From Intrasporangiaceae bacterium (GTDB lineage Bacteria > Actinomycetota > Actinomycetes > Actinomycetales > Dermatophilaceae), in assembly GCA_021324575.1 (NCBI GenBank), contig JAJPIW010000053.1, positions 1-64,000 on the forward strand: a stretch of DNA of 64,000 bases, given 5' to 3'. Of the stretch, positions 11,255 through 19,004 are shown piece after piece. The translations under genes and the position numbers were made by a program. The notes under the pieces are model-generated. The model was not told where the DNA came from. It saw nothing but the letters and a program-made list of their open reading frames with translations, and made no database searches. Position 1 is the first letter of the stretch; every line of letters starts with the position of its first letter.

Positions 11255-12256
11255 GTGATCATCGACCAGGCGACCTACCACGACGGCGTGCGGCGCTCCT
11301 GCTTCGACCTCAGCGACACCCTCGAGGAGCTCCGGTCCCGACCGGGCACCACCGACTTCCTGTGGATCGGGCTCAACGACCCCACCCAGGCCGAGTTCGA
11401 CAACGTCAACGACGAGCTGCGGCTGCACCCGCTGGCCGTCGAGGACGTCCTCAAGGGCGTCCAGCGGGCCAAGATCGAGCGCTACGACGACACCCTGTTC
11501 GCGATCCTCAAGACCCTGCGCTACGTCGACGCCACCTCTGATGTCGAGACCGGTGAGGTCATGGTCTTCGTCGGCGACCATTTCGTCGTCACGGTCCGCA
11601 ACGGCCAGCTCAACCCGCTGGCCGGCATACGGGCTCGGCTGGAGGCCAATCCCGAGCGGCTGCGGCTCGGGCCGATGTCGGTCCTGCACGCCGTCATGGA
11701 CGAGATCGTCGACAACTACACGTTCGTCGAGGGCGAGCTGGCGATCGACCTGGACGAGATCGAGGCGCGGGTCTTTGCCGGGGAGCGGATGGCCGAGTCG
11801 CATGAGATCTACCGGCTCAAGCGCGAGGTGCTCGAGACCCGCCGGGCGACCGTCCCGCTGCTACCCGCCCTGGAGTTCCTCGTGCACAGCCCGCGCAGCA
11901 CCGTCCCCGACGGCGAGCTGCGCCTCCTCTTCCGCGACGTGAGCGACCACCTCAAGACGGTGACCGACCACGTGGAGTCCTACGACCGGCTGCTCAGTGA
12001 CATCCTGGGCGCGCACCTCGCCCAGGTGGGTGTCGAGCAGAACGAGGTCGCCGTCCGGCAGAACTCGGACATGAGGAAGATCTCGGCGTGGGTCGCCATC
12101 GCTGCGGTGCCGACGATGATCGCCGGCATCTACGGCATGAACTTCGACAACATCCCCGAGCTGCACTGGCACTACGGCTACTTCATCTGCATCGGGGTCA
12201 TGGCCGCTGCGTGTCTGTTCCTCCACCGCGCCTTCCGGAAGTCCGGCTGGCTGTAG
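11255..12256 (+). CDS. corA: CorA-family Mg2+/Co2+ channel
   Basis: A 333-residue inner-membrane divalent-cation channel. The N-terminal cytosolic domain (about 1-260) is alpha/beta then helical. The last 60 residues hold two transmembrane helices, with the selectivity motif GMN at 294-296 (AGIYGMNFDNIPELHW, close to the canonical form) and a basic tail (HRAFRKSGWL). CorA works as a homopentamer. The GTG at 11255 begins VIIDQATYHDG; the open frame continues far upstream but is not homologous. Between its stop and uppP (convergent) there are only 10 bp. Confidence 0.93.
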   Translation: MIIDQATYHDGVRRSCFDLSDTLEELRSRPGTTDFLWIGLNDPTQAEFDNVNDELRLHPLAVEDVLKGVQRAKIERYDDTLFAILKTLRYVDATSDVETGEVMVFVGDHFVVTVRNGQLNPLAGIRARLEANPERLRLGPMSVLHAVMDEIVDNYTFVEGELAIDLDEIEARVFAGERMAESHEIYRLKREVLETRRATVPLLPALEFLVHSPRSTVPDGELRLLFRDVSDHLKTVTDHVESYDRLLSDILGAHLAQVGVEQNEVAVRQNSDMRKISAWVAIAAVPTMIAGIYGMNFDNIPELHWHYGYFICIGVMAAACLFLHRAFRKSGWL

Positions 12257-12266
12257 GGACGCTCGC

Positions 12267-13124
12267 TCAGGTTGCCGAGATCCAGCCGGCGGCCAGGGCC
12301 ACGACGACGGCCGCGCCGAGCACGACCCGGTAGGTGACGAACGAACGCAGCGAGTTGGTGGCGACGAAGCGCAGCAGCCAGGCGATCGAGGCGTAGGCGA
12401 CGACGAACGACACGACCATCCCGACGACGATCGGGCCGACCCCGAGACCGGCGAGGTCGTGCCGGGACTTCAGGGTCTCGTACAGCCCGGCGGCGGTCAG
12501 CGCAGGGATGGCCATGAAGAACGACAGCTCGGTCGCGACGACCCGGCTGAGCCCCTGGAACAGGCCGGCCGAGATCGTCGTCCCCGACCGAGAGACACCC
12601 GGGATGAGGGAGATGCACTGGGCGATGCCCAGGACGAGGCCGTCCTTGACGGTGATGTCGCCCTCACCGCGGATCCGGCCGCTCGACTCGAGCTGGTCGT
12701 GGCGCCGCTCGGCCAGCCACATGACCCCGCTCCACAGGATGAGCGCGAAGGCCACGACCCAGAGCGACCGCAGGGCGCCCTCGATGAGGCTCTTGCCGAG
12801 GAAGCCGACGATGCCGACCGGGACCGACCCGACGATGACCGCCCAGGCGAGGGTGTAGTCGTGCTCGGTGCGGGCCTCGGCGTGGGTGAGCCCACGGACC
12901 CAGGCGGTGAGCAGCCGGATGATCTTGCGGCCGAAGTACAGGAACGTCGCCAGGATCGCGGGTACCTGGATCAGTGCCGTGTATGCCGTGACGGCGGGTG
13001 CGTCGATCTTCAGCCCGAGGAGCTTCTCGGCGATCGTCAGGTGGCCGGTCGAGGACACCGGCAGGAACTCGGTGAGTCCTTCGACGACGCCGAGCACGGC
13101 AGCCTGGATGAAGTTGAGGTCCAT
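12267..13124 (-). CDS. uppP: Undecaprenyl-diphosphatase
   Basis: A 285-residue BacA/UppP-type polytopic membrane enzyme that recycles the undecaprenyl carrier of peptidoglycan synthesis by dephosphorylating undecaprenyl diphosphate. Conserved elements are VEGLTEFLPVSSTGHLTIAE near the N-terminus (catalytic Glu pair) and the PGVSRSGTT motif (catalytic Ser/Arg) around 175-185. About eight hydrophobic segments are present. The loop normally reading IQLGAILAV is here IQVPAILATFLYF, a variant seen in actinobacterial members. AAGGAG lies 9 nt before the ATG. Matches Rv2136c by position. Confidence 0.94.
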   Translation of the reverse strand: MDLNFIQAAVLGVVEGLTEFLPVSSTGHLTIAEKLLGLKIDAPAVTAYTALIQVPAILATFLYFGRKIIRLLTAWVRGLTHAEARTEHDYTLAWAVIVGSVPVGIVGFLGKSLIEGALRSLWVVAFALILWSGVMWLAERRHDQLESSGRIRGEGDITVKDGLVLGIAQCISLIPGVSRSGTTISAGLFQGLSRVVATELSFFMAIPALTAAGLYETLKSRHDLAGLGVGPIVVGMVVSFVVAYASIAWLLRFVATNSLRSFVTYRVVLGAAVVVALAAGWISAT

Positions 13125-13179
13125 GGGACGGGGCTCCTTGGAAGGGGCGGAGAGTGGCGGCGGGCGGTCTGGTCTGAGG

Positions 13180-14238
13180 TCAGAGACCGAGCTCGTCCAT
13201 GAGCTCGGCCATCGTGCGGATGATCGCCAGCCGGCCCTCGCGGTCGCTCGCGAACGGGCTGACGTTCAGGGTTGTGACGCCCGCGGCAGGGTAGCGCGAC
13301 AACCTGTCCTTGACCCGGTCCCGCGGGCCGAGGAGGGTGATCGCGTCGATCAGCTCGAACGGCAGCGCCGCCGCCGCGTCACGGGGTCGACCCGCGAGGT
13401 AGAGGTCCTGCACCTCCGCCGCCGCCTGCGCGAACCCGAGCCGCACCGCGAGGTCGTTGTAGAAGTTCTGCTCGCGCGAGCCCATGCCGCCGACGTAGAG
13501 GGCGACGTACGGGGCCACGGCGGTGGCGGCCTCCTGCACGTCGTCGGTGATGGCGACCGGCACGGCCGTGGACACGTCGAACCCGGCCAGCGGGTCGGCG
13601 TCGGTCCCGCGCCCGGCACGACGACGCCCGGCCACGATGTGCGCCAGGTCGTCGGTGGAGTGCTCCGGGGAGAAGAAGATCCCGAGCCAGCCGTCGGCGA
13701 TCTCCCCCGCGAGCTCGAGGTTCTTCGGCCCGACGGCCGCCAGATAGACCGGGATGTGCTCTCGGACCGGACGCACGGTCAGCTTCAGTGACTTCCCCGG
13801 GCCGTCCGGCAGCGGCAGGGTGAAGTGCTTCCCGGCATACGAGAGACGCTCGCGCCGCAGGACCTGCCGGACGATGTCGACGTACTCCCGGGTCCGGCCG
13901 AGGGGCGCGGCGAACCGCACGCCGTGCCAGCCCTCGCTCACCTGCGGCCCGGACACGCCGAGGCCGAGGCGGAACCGACCGCCGGAGAGCGTGTCGAGGG
14001 TGGCCGCCGTCATGGCCGTCATGGCGGGTGTCCGGGCCGGGATCTGCATGACCGCGGCGCCCAGTCCGATCCGCTCGGTCTGCGCGCCGATCCAGGACAG
14101 GACGGTTGGGGCATCGGACCCGTAGGCCTCGGCCACCCAGGCGACGGAGTAGCCGAGCCGGTCGGCCTCCTGAGCCAGGACGAGCTGGTCGTCGTCCAGA
14201 CCCAGCCCGAAGTAGCCCATGTTGACGCCGATCTCCAT
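13180..14238 (-). CDS. LLM-class F420-dependent oxidoreductase
   Basis: A 352-residue luciferase-like monooxygenase (TIM barrel) of the F420-binding class, cytosolic. Diagnostic stretches are GYFGLGLDDDQLVLAQEAD at the N-terminus, the WVAEAYGSDAPTVLSW strand, LSGGRFRLGLGVSGPQVSEGWHG (F420 phosphate-binding region, about 84-107) and IPVYLAAVGPKNLELAGEIADGW. Substrate unknown. The start ATG 14238 lies 8 nt after a TATAGC box, so it is probably leaderless. It is divergent from the aldo/keto reductase and shares a palindromic promoter with it. Confidence 0.88.
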   Translation of the reverse strand: MEIGVNMGYFGLGLDDDQLVLAQEADRLGYSVAWVAEAYGSDAPTVLSWIGAQTERIGLGAAVMQIPARTPAMTAMTAATLDTLSGGRFRLGLGVSGPQVSEGWHGVRFAAPLGRTREYVDIVRQVLRRERLSYAGKHFTLPLPDGPGKSLKLTVRPVREHIPVYLAAVGPKNLELAGEIADGWLGIFFSPEHSTDDLAHIVAGRRRAGRGTDADPLAGFDVSTAVPVAITDDVQEAATAVAPYVALYVGGMGSREQNFYNDLAVRLGFAQAAAEVQDLYLAGRPRDAAAALPFELIDAITLLGPRDRVKDRLSRYPAAGVTTLNVSPFASDREGRLAIIRTMAELMDELGL

Positions 14239-14242
14239 GCGC

Positions 14243-14258
14243 CGAGGCTATAGCCTCG
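14243..14258. promoter_or_regulatory. Palindromic divergent promoter for the LLM and aldo/keto reductase genes
   Basis: CGAGGCTATAGCCTCG is a perfect 16-bp palindrome in the 26-bp gap between the two divergent starts. It contains overlapping TATAGC -10 boxes on both strands (8 nt to the ATG at 14238, 10 nt to the ATG at 14265). It could also be a repressor site. Confidence 0.55.
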
Positions 14259-14264
14259 ACCACC

Positions 14265-15209
14265 ATGCGCCGCAGCACGTTGGGCCGCTCCGGCCTCCGC
14301 GTCTCCTCCCTCGCCCTCGGCACCATGCAGTGGGGCGGGCGGACCGACCTCGTCGAGGCCCGGGCCATGCTGGGCGCCTACCTGGACGCCGGCGGCTCGC
14401 TCGTCGACACCGCCCACGGGTATGCCGGGGGGGCCAGTGAGGAGATCGTCGGCACCCTCCTCGGTGAGCTGGGTCGCGACGCCTTCTCGGTGTGCACCAA
14501 GGCGGGAATCTCCCGCGCGACCGGCGCGCGGGTGGTCGACACCTCGCGTGGCACGCTGCTCAGCCAGCTGGACACCTCGCTGCGACGCCTCGCGACCGAC
14601 CACGTCGACCTGTGGCTGGTCCACGCCTGGTCCGACGAGGTGCCGCTCGAGGAGACCTTGTCGGCGCTGGAGTTCGCCGTGACGTCCGGGCGGGCCCGCT
14701 ACGTCGGGGTCTCCAACTACGGTGGCTGGCAGCTGGCGCGGGCGGCCACCCTCGCCGAGCAGTCACGCGTCCCGATCGTCGCCGACCAGGTCGAGTACTC
14801 CCTCGTCGAGCGGGTCGTCGAGCACGAGGTCGCGCCGGCTGCCGAGGCGCTCGGCGTGGGGCTGATGGCCTGGGCTCCGCTGGCCGGCGGGGTGCTCGCC
14901 GGTCGCTACCGGACGTCCACCCCGGCCGACTCCCGCGGCGCCTCGGCCGACCTAGGCCGCTACGTCACCGACCGGATGGGGCCGGGCAGCCAGGGCATCG
15001 TCGAGGCGGTGGCCACTGCCGCGCGCGGGCTGGACACCACCCCGACGGCCGTGGCGCTCGGCTGGCTCCGCGACCGGGCCGGCGTGTCGTGCGCCGTCGT
15101 CGGCAGCCGCACCGAGGCCCAGCTGCGCCAGGTCCTGGGCGGCGTCGACGTCACGATCCCGGCCGAGGTGACCAGGGCCTTGGACGACGTGTCGGCGATC
15201 AGCCTCTGA
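14265..15209 (+). CDS. Aldo/keto reductase
   Basis: A 314-residue NADPH-dependent (beta/alpha)8 oxidoreductase, cytosolic. The catalytic tetrad is visible: D48 and Y53 in LVDTAHGYAGG, K79 in VCTKAG and H120 in DLWLVHAW. The cofactor-binding segment is near SNYGGWQLA and the C-terminal GSRTEAQLRQ. The substrate cannot be inferred; members of this subfamily reduce small aldehydes. Its final 11 bp overlap the 3' end of the acidic protein gene on the other strand. Confidence 0.9.
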   Translation: MRRSTLGRSGLRVSSLALGTMQWGGRTDLVEARAMLGAYLDAGGSLVDTAHGYAGGASEEIVGTLLGELGRDAFSVCTKAGISRATGARVVDTSRGTLLSQLDTSLRRLATDHVDLWLVHAWSDEVPLEETLSALEFAVTSGRARYVGVSNYGGWQLARAATLAEQSRVPIVADQVEYSLVERVVEHEVAPAAEALGVGLMAWAPLAGGVLAGRYRTSTPADSRGASADLGRYVTDRMGPGSQGIVEAVATAARGLDTTPTAVALGWLRDRAGVSCAVVGSRTEAQLRQVLGGVDVTIPAEVTRALDDVSAISL

Positions 15210-15603
15210 GGCTGCCCTCGGGCGAGCCGTCGGCCTCGGCCCGCTCACTGCCGTCGCCCTCGTATTCGTAGTCGCCGTCGAAGCCGGAGTAGGTCGCCTC
15301 GCCGTCGTCCTCGTCGGCGTGGTCGTCCAGCTCCTCGCCGTCGCCGTCGTCGTCGTCGTCCTCGTCGTCTTCGTCGAACTCGAGGTCATCATCGTCGTCG
15401 TCATCGCCGTAGACCTCGAGCGGCGTCATCTCGCCGTATGCCGCGAGGAGGCTGTCGTCGTAGGCCTCGAACGCGTCGGCGAGGTCGTCGGCCGCGGCCA
15501 GCACGCTCGGGTCGTCCTCCCCGCGGCGTGCCGAGCAGGCCTCGAGGTGCCGCTCGAAGGCGGATACGAGGGTCGTCAGCGCGGCGCGCGGGTCGTCGGT
15601 CAT
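15199..15603 (-). CDS. Small protein with highly acidic C-terminal tail
   Basis: A 134-residue protein. The first 75 residues are helical (MTDDPRAALTTLVSAFERHLEA, then RGEDDPSVLAAADDLADAFEAYDDSLLAAYGE) and resemble actinobacterial proteins commonly labelled 'primosomal protein', a label with no functional support I know of. The remainder is an Asp/Glu-rich low-complexity tail encoded by runs of GAC/GAT. Such tails suit binding to basic proteins or metals, or DNA mimicry (inference). ATG at 15603. It overlaps the aldo/keto reductase 3' end by 11 bp. Confidence 0.75.
   Translation of the reverse strand: MTDDPRAALTTLVSAFERHLEACSARRGEDDPSVLAAADDLADAFEAYDDSLLAAYGEMTPLEVYGDDDDDDDLEFDEDDEDDDDDGDGEELDDHADEDDGEATYSGFDGDYEYEGDGSERAEADGSPEGSLRG
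15201..15213. repeat. Short inverted repeat over two convergent stop codons
   Basis: AGCCTC-T-GAGGCT spans the stops of the aldo/keto reductase and the acidic protein gene. It could pause transcription on both strands but is short. Confidence 0.3.
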
Positions 15604-15643
15604 GTCACCACAAGGTAGCCGCTCCGGAGTACAAATGTCTCCA

Positions 15644-15829
15644 ATGGTCGAGTACGAGTACCTCACCCTGGAGTTCCCGCGGCAGGCCCGCCGGGAGGAC
15701 ATCCGCCGTGCGCTCACCGAGCATGCCGAGTACGGCCACTGGGAGCTGCACCGGTCGCTGGTCTACGTGGGTGGTCTCCGGCGGGCCTACCTGCGGCGCC
15801 GGATCATCCGCGTCCGCCGGGCCAGCTGA
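15644..15829 (+). CDS. DUF5703 family small basic protein
   Basis: A 61-residue protein (MVEYEYLTLEFPRQARREDIRR..., GHWELHRSLVYVGGLRRAYLRRRIIR) matching the DUF5703 pattern in which a conserved EHAEYGHWEL centre is followed by a very basic C-terminus. No transmembrane segment; function unknown. ATG 15644 is chosen because a TACAAA -10-like box ends 8 nt before it; ATG 15635 is an in-frame alternative. A perfect bidirectional hairpin follows 9 bp downstream. Confidence 0.78.
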   Translation: MVEYEYLTLEFPRQARREDIRRALTEHAEYGHWELHRSLVYVGGLRRAYLRRRIIRVRRAS

Positions 15830-15837
15830 GCCCGTCG

Positions 15838-15863
15838 GTATGCCGGGTGGGCACCCGGCATAC
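15838..15863. terminator. Perfect bidirectional hairpin built from two GTATGCC motifs
   Basis: GTATGCCGGGTG (15838-15849), GG, then its exact complement (15852-15863): 12-bp arms between the convergent DUF5703 and M20 genes. Each outer end is one copy of the dispersed motif. A terminator for both strands is the simplest reading. Confidence 0.75.
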
Positions 15864-15873
15864 GGACTCCACC

Positions 15874-17217
15874 TCAGCAGGTGGCCAGGAAGCGTTGCAG
15901 GACCCGCGCGCCGAACTCCAATGACTCCAACGGAACTCGCTCGTCGATGCCATGGAACATGGGGGCGAAGTCGAGGTCGGCCGGCAGCCGGAGCGGCGCG
16001 AACCCGTAGCCGGTGATGCCGAGCCGCGACAGGGCCTTGTTGTCGGTGCCGCCGGACAGGCAGTACGGGAGAACCTCGGCGTCGGGGTCCTCGGCGCGCA
16101 GCGCGGCGATCATCGCCTCGACGAGCGGCCCGGAGAACGGCGAGTCGAGCGAGACGTCGCGGTGGAGCACCTCGATCTCGACGTGTTCACCGGCCAGTCG
16201 CCGGATCGTTGCCATCAGGTCGTCCTCATGGCCGGGCAGGAAGCGCGCGTCGACGGCGGCCGTGGCGGTCTGCGGGATGACGTTGTGCTTGTAGCCGGCC
16301 CTGGTCATCGTGACGTTGGCGGTGTCCTGGAGAGTGCCACGGACGAAGGCCTGCGCCCCGCCGAGCTGCGCGAGCAGGGCCTCGGCGTCGTCATCGGCAT
16401 ACGGCGTGCCGGTGATCTCCGCGACTCCGTCGAGGAGGGTCCGGACCGAGGCGATGTACTCCCGCGGCCACGGGTGGGCGCTGATCGCGGTGATCGCGGC
16501 GGCGAGCCGGACGACGGCGTTCTCGTCGTTGGGGACCGAGCCGTGACCGGCCCGGCCGCGGGCGTGCAAGAGCATCCAGCAGATGCCCTTCTCGGCGGTT
16601 TGCAGGAGGTAGACCCGCTTGGCATCGCCCGTCGTGGCGTCGGGGACGGTGATGCTGTAGCCGCCGACCTCGCTCACCGCCTCGGTGACGCCCTCGAAGA
16701 CCTCCGGGTGCTCCTCGACCATGAAGATCGAGCCGTGTACTCCCCCGGCCTCCTCATCGGCGAAGAAGACGAAGACGATGTCGCGAGGCGGCTTGGTGCC
16801 GGTCCGCGCGAGGTGCCGGATATTGGCCAGGATCATGGCGTCCATGTCCTTCATGTCGACCGCGCCGCGCCCCCAGATGCAGCCGTCCCGCACCTCGGCG
16901 GCGAACGGGTCGACCGACCAGTCCTCGGCGAACGCGGGTACCACGTCGAGGTGGCCGTGCACCGCCAGGGCGGGCCGGGTGCGGTCGGCGCCCTCGAGCC
17001 GCACGGCCACGCTCACCCGACCGGGCCGGCTTTCGTAGGTCTGCGGGTCCAGGCCGACCTCCCGCAGCCTGTCCACGACGTATGCCGCGGCCGCCGCCTC
17101 TCCCGGCCCGGGGTCGTCGCCGTAGTTGGAGGTGTCGATCCGGATCAGGTCGCGGCACAGCTCGACGACCTCGCTCTCGGGTCCGGCGGTCCGGTCTGCG
17201 GTGGTGACGTCGGTCAT
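15874..17217 (-). CDS. M20/M25/M40 family zinc metallopeptidase
   Basis: A 447-residue cytosolic peptidase/deacylase like Rv2141c (ArgE/DapE/carboxypeptidase-G2 group). Metal ligands and catalytic residues: H89 and D91 in AVHGHLDVVP, D121 in GRGAVDMK, the E155/E156 pair in FADEEAGG, and a late His in APMFHGIDERV. A dimerisation/lid domain (about 190-310) interrupts the catalytic core. The exact substrate is unknown. ATG 17217 follows a TAGGCT box by 7 nt (leaderless); the frame is open further upstream but without homology. Confidence 0.9.
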   Translation of the reverse strand: MTDVTTADRTAGPESEVVELCRDLIRIDTSNYGDDPGPGEAAAAAYVVDRLREVGLDPQTYESRPGRVSVAVRLEGADRTRPALAVHGHLDVVPAFAEDWSVDPFAAEVRDGCIWGRGAVDMKDMDAMILANIRHLARTGTKPPRDIVFVFFADEEAGGVHGSIFMVEEHPEVFEGVTEAVSEVGGYSITVPDATTGDAKRVYLLQTAEKGICWMLLHARGRAGHGSVPNDENAVVRLAAAITAISAHPWPREYIASVRTLLDGVAEITGTPYADDDAEALLAQLGGAQAFVRGTLQDTANVTMTRAGYKHNVIPQTATAAVDARFLPGHEDDLMATIRRLAGEHVEIEVLHRDVSLDSPFSGPLVEAMIAALRAEDPDAEVLPYCLSGGTDNKALSRLGITGYGFAPLRLPADLDFAPMFHGIDERVPLESLEFGARVLQRFLATC

Positions 17218-17224
17218 GCCGGCC

Positions 17225-17230
17225 AGCCTA
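17225..17230 (-). promoter_or_regulatory. -10 box of the M20 peptidase gene
   Basis: TAGGCT on the minus strand, 7 nt before the ATG at 17217. Confidence 0.5.
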
Positions 17231-17321
17231 CGAGGCACTCGGAGCCACAACCCGTTTCGTGGTTCGCCGAGGGTGCGTGCTAACGTTTCGCCTCGCAAAA
17301 CACCACGCATTGCACCCCTTT

Positions 17322-17406
17322 GTCCGGGTGGCGGAATAGGCAGACGCGCTAGCTTGAGGTGCTAGTCCTCGTATAGAGGGTGGGGGTTCAAGTCCCCCCT
17401 CGGACA
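17322..17406 (+). tRNA. tRNA-Leu (anticodon GAG)
   Basis: An 85-nt class II tRNA. The acceptor stem is GTCCGGG paired with CTCGGAC (one G-U), with discriminator A at 17406. The anticodon arm CTAGC-TTGAGGT-GCTAG gives anticodon GAG (reads CUC/CUU). There is a long variable arm (TCCTCGTATAGAGG) and a T arm GGGGG-TTCAAGT-CCCCC. The CCA end is not fully encoded. It is followed immediately by a strong hairpin. Confidence 0.96.
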
Positions 17407-17411
17407 CCGAT

Positions 17412-17442
17412 CGGCCCCTGAGTCCTCGCGACTCGGGGGCCG
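17412..17442 (+). terminator. Terminator hairpin after tRNA-Leu
   Basis: CGGCCCCTGAGTC (17412-17424), a 5-nt loop, then GACTCGGGGGCCG (17430-17442): a 13-bp stem with one U-G pair, 5 bp after the tRNA, followed by TCCTCGTT. It also separates the convergent kinase gene. Confidence 0.8.
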
Positions 17443-17470
17443 TCCTCGTTGCCGGACGCTCAAGCGCGTC

Positions 17471-18946
17471 TCAGCCGTTGACGGCGGACTTCAGGGCGTC
17501 GTACGGCTCGGCCAGGGCCGCTGCCCCGGCCTGGGTGATGTGCTGTTGCTGGACGAGGGTCTGCACGAGGGTGTCGAAGTCGTCGACCGCCTTGGGCGCC
17601 TTCTTCCCGTTGCCCTGCAACGCCTTGTCGATCTCGTCGAGCTGGGTACTCAGCTGGCTGGATGCCTGGCTGTCGACGCCACCGCCCGACACCTGCTGGG
17701 CGACAGCGTCGCGAAGGGCGGCCAGCGCGGCCGCCGGGTCGGTCGTCGACGTGGACGTCGTCTGGCTCGTCGGCGAGGTCGACGTCGTCGTGGAGGTGGT
17801 CGTCGAGGTGGTCGAGCTCGACGTCGACGTCGTGGACGTCGAGCTCGGCGGTGTCGAGGAGCTGGTCGTGCTCGTGTTGGTCGAGGGAGCGCCGGTCGTG
17901 CGATGGGTGAGGGCGTACCCGGCCACGGCGGCCAGCACGACGACGAGGAGCAGCCACGGCACCCAGCCGAAGCGGCGGGGCGGCGGCACGACCGGCCGAG
18001 AGGCGGCCGGTGGCCGGGTCGGTGGACCCTCGGCGGGCCCGGCCATCGGGGCGATCCGGGAAGCCTCGCGCGCGATCGGCAGGCGCTCGGTCGCAGGGGG
18101 CAGCACGGTGGTCGCCGGCGCAGCGGGGCGGGTCTCGCCGCGCAGCATGGCGGCGACGACATCGGCGCTCTGCGGTCGGTCCGCCGGGTCCTTGGCGAGC
18201 AGTGCCTGCACGAGGTCGGCGAGATCGGCCGGGGCGTCGGGACGGAGCGTGCGGACGTCGGGAACCGGGTCGTGGGCGTGCTGCATCATCGTCGCCACGG
18301 GGGTGTCGCCCTGGTACGGCGGCTGACCGGTGAGCAGGGTCGTGAGCAGGCAGCCCAGGGCGTACAGGTCGGCGCGCTCGTCGACGCGGCCCCCGACGGC
18401 CTGCTCGGGGGCCAGGTAGTCGGCCGTCCCCATCACGGTGTTGGTCCTCGTCAAGGGGTGACCGGGGTCGTCCATCAGCTGCGTGATGCCGAAGTCCAGG
18501 ACCCGGATCCGGCCGTCCGCGGCATACGCGACGTTGGCGGGCTTGATGTCCCGGTGCACGATCCCGGCCGCATGGGCGGCGGCGAGGGCGGAGCAGACCT
18601 GCAGACCGATGCTGCGGACCTGGGCGATGGGCAGCGCGCCGCGGTCGCGGACCTCCTCGGCCAGGGTCGGGCCGGGGAGCAGCTCCATGACGAGGTATGC
18701 CGTGTGGTCCTCGACCCCGGTGTCGTAGACCGTGACGATGTTGGGGTTGTTGAGGGCAGCCGTGGCACGCGCCTCGCGGCGGAAGCGGGCCGCCCACGCG
18801 TCGCTCTCCGGACCGGTGAGGTCGACGGTCTTGACCGCGACCTCCCGCCCGAGCAGCTCATCGGTCGCGCGCCACACCACGGCCATCCCACCCCGGCCGA
18901 GCGGGGCAGTGAGCCGGTATCGGCCGGCGACAACACGATCGGTCAC
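17471..18946 (-). CDS. Transmembrane Ser/Thr protein kinase (PknB type)
   Basis: A 491-residue sensor kinase. Kinase domain at residues 8-265: glycine loop LGRGGMAVVW, K39 in VAVK, catalytic HRDIKPAN (131-138), DFG (151-153), activation segment and APE (179-181). A Pro-rich juxtamembrane linker follows (about 275-325), then one transmembrane helix (about 330-348). Outside the membrane come a roughly 60-residue pure Ser/Thr linker and a C-terminal helical domain of about 85 residues without PASTA repeats, so the ligand is unclear. GTG 18946 has AAGGA 7 nt upstream. The Ser/Thr linker gives a GTC-rich low-complexity DNA stretch at about 17735-17890. Confidence 0.93.
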   Translation of the reverse strand: MTDRVVAGRYRLTAPLGRGGMAVVWRATDELLGREVAVKTVDLTGPESDAWAARFRREARATAALNNPNIVTVYDTGVEDHTAYLVMELLPGPTLAEEVRDRGALPIAQVRSIGLQVCSALAAAHAAGIVHRDIKPANVAYAADGRIRVLDFGITQLMDDPGHPLTRTNTVMGTADYLAPEQAVGGRVDERADLYALGCLLTTLLTGQPPYQGDTPVATMMQHAHDPVPDVRTLRPDAPADLADLVQALLAKDPADRPQSADVVAAMLRGETRPAAPATTVLPPATERLPIAREASRIAPMAGPAEGPPTRPPAASRPVVPPPRRFGWVPWLLLVVVLAAVAGYALTHRTTGAPSTNTSTTSSSTPPSSTSTTSTSSSTTSTTTSTTTSTSPTSQTTSTSTTDPAAALAALRDAVAQQVSGGGVDSQASSQLSTQLDEIDKALQGNGKKAPKAVDDFDTLVQTLVQQQHITQAGAAALAEPYDALKSAVNG

Positions 18947-19004
18947 GAGACATCCTTGGTCTGGGTGGCTTCACCGACTCTAGAGGACGAGCCACAATGG
19001 CCGA

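Noticed and set aside
15310-15415. GTC/ATC-rich tract looking like a repeat array
   Set aside because: It is the codon run for the acidic tail of the small protein, not a separate element.
17735-17890. GTC/GAC repeat looking like a microsatellite or CRISPR-like array
   Set aside because: It is the coding sequence of a Ser/Thr-rich linker in the kinase; units are irregular and there are no spacers.
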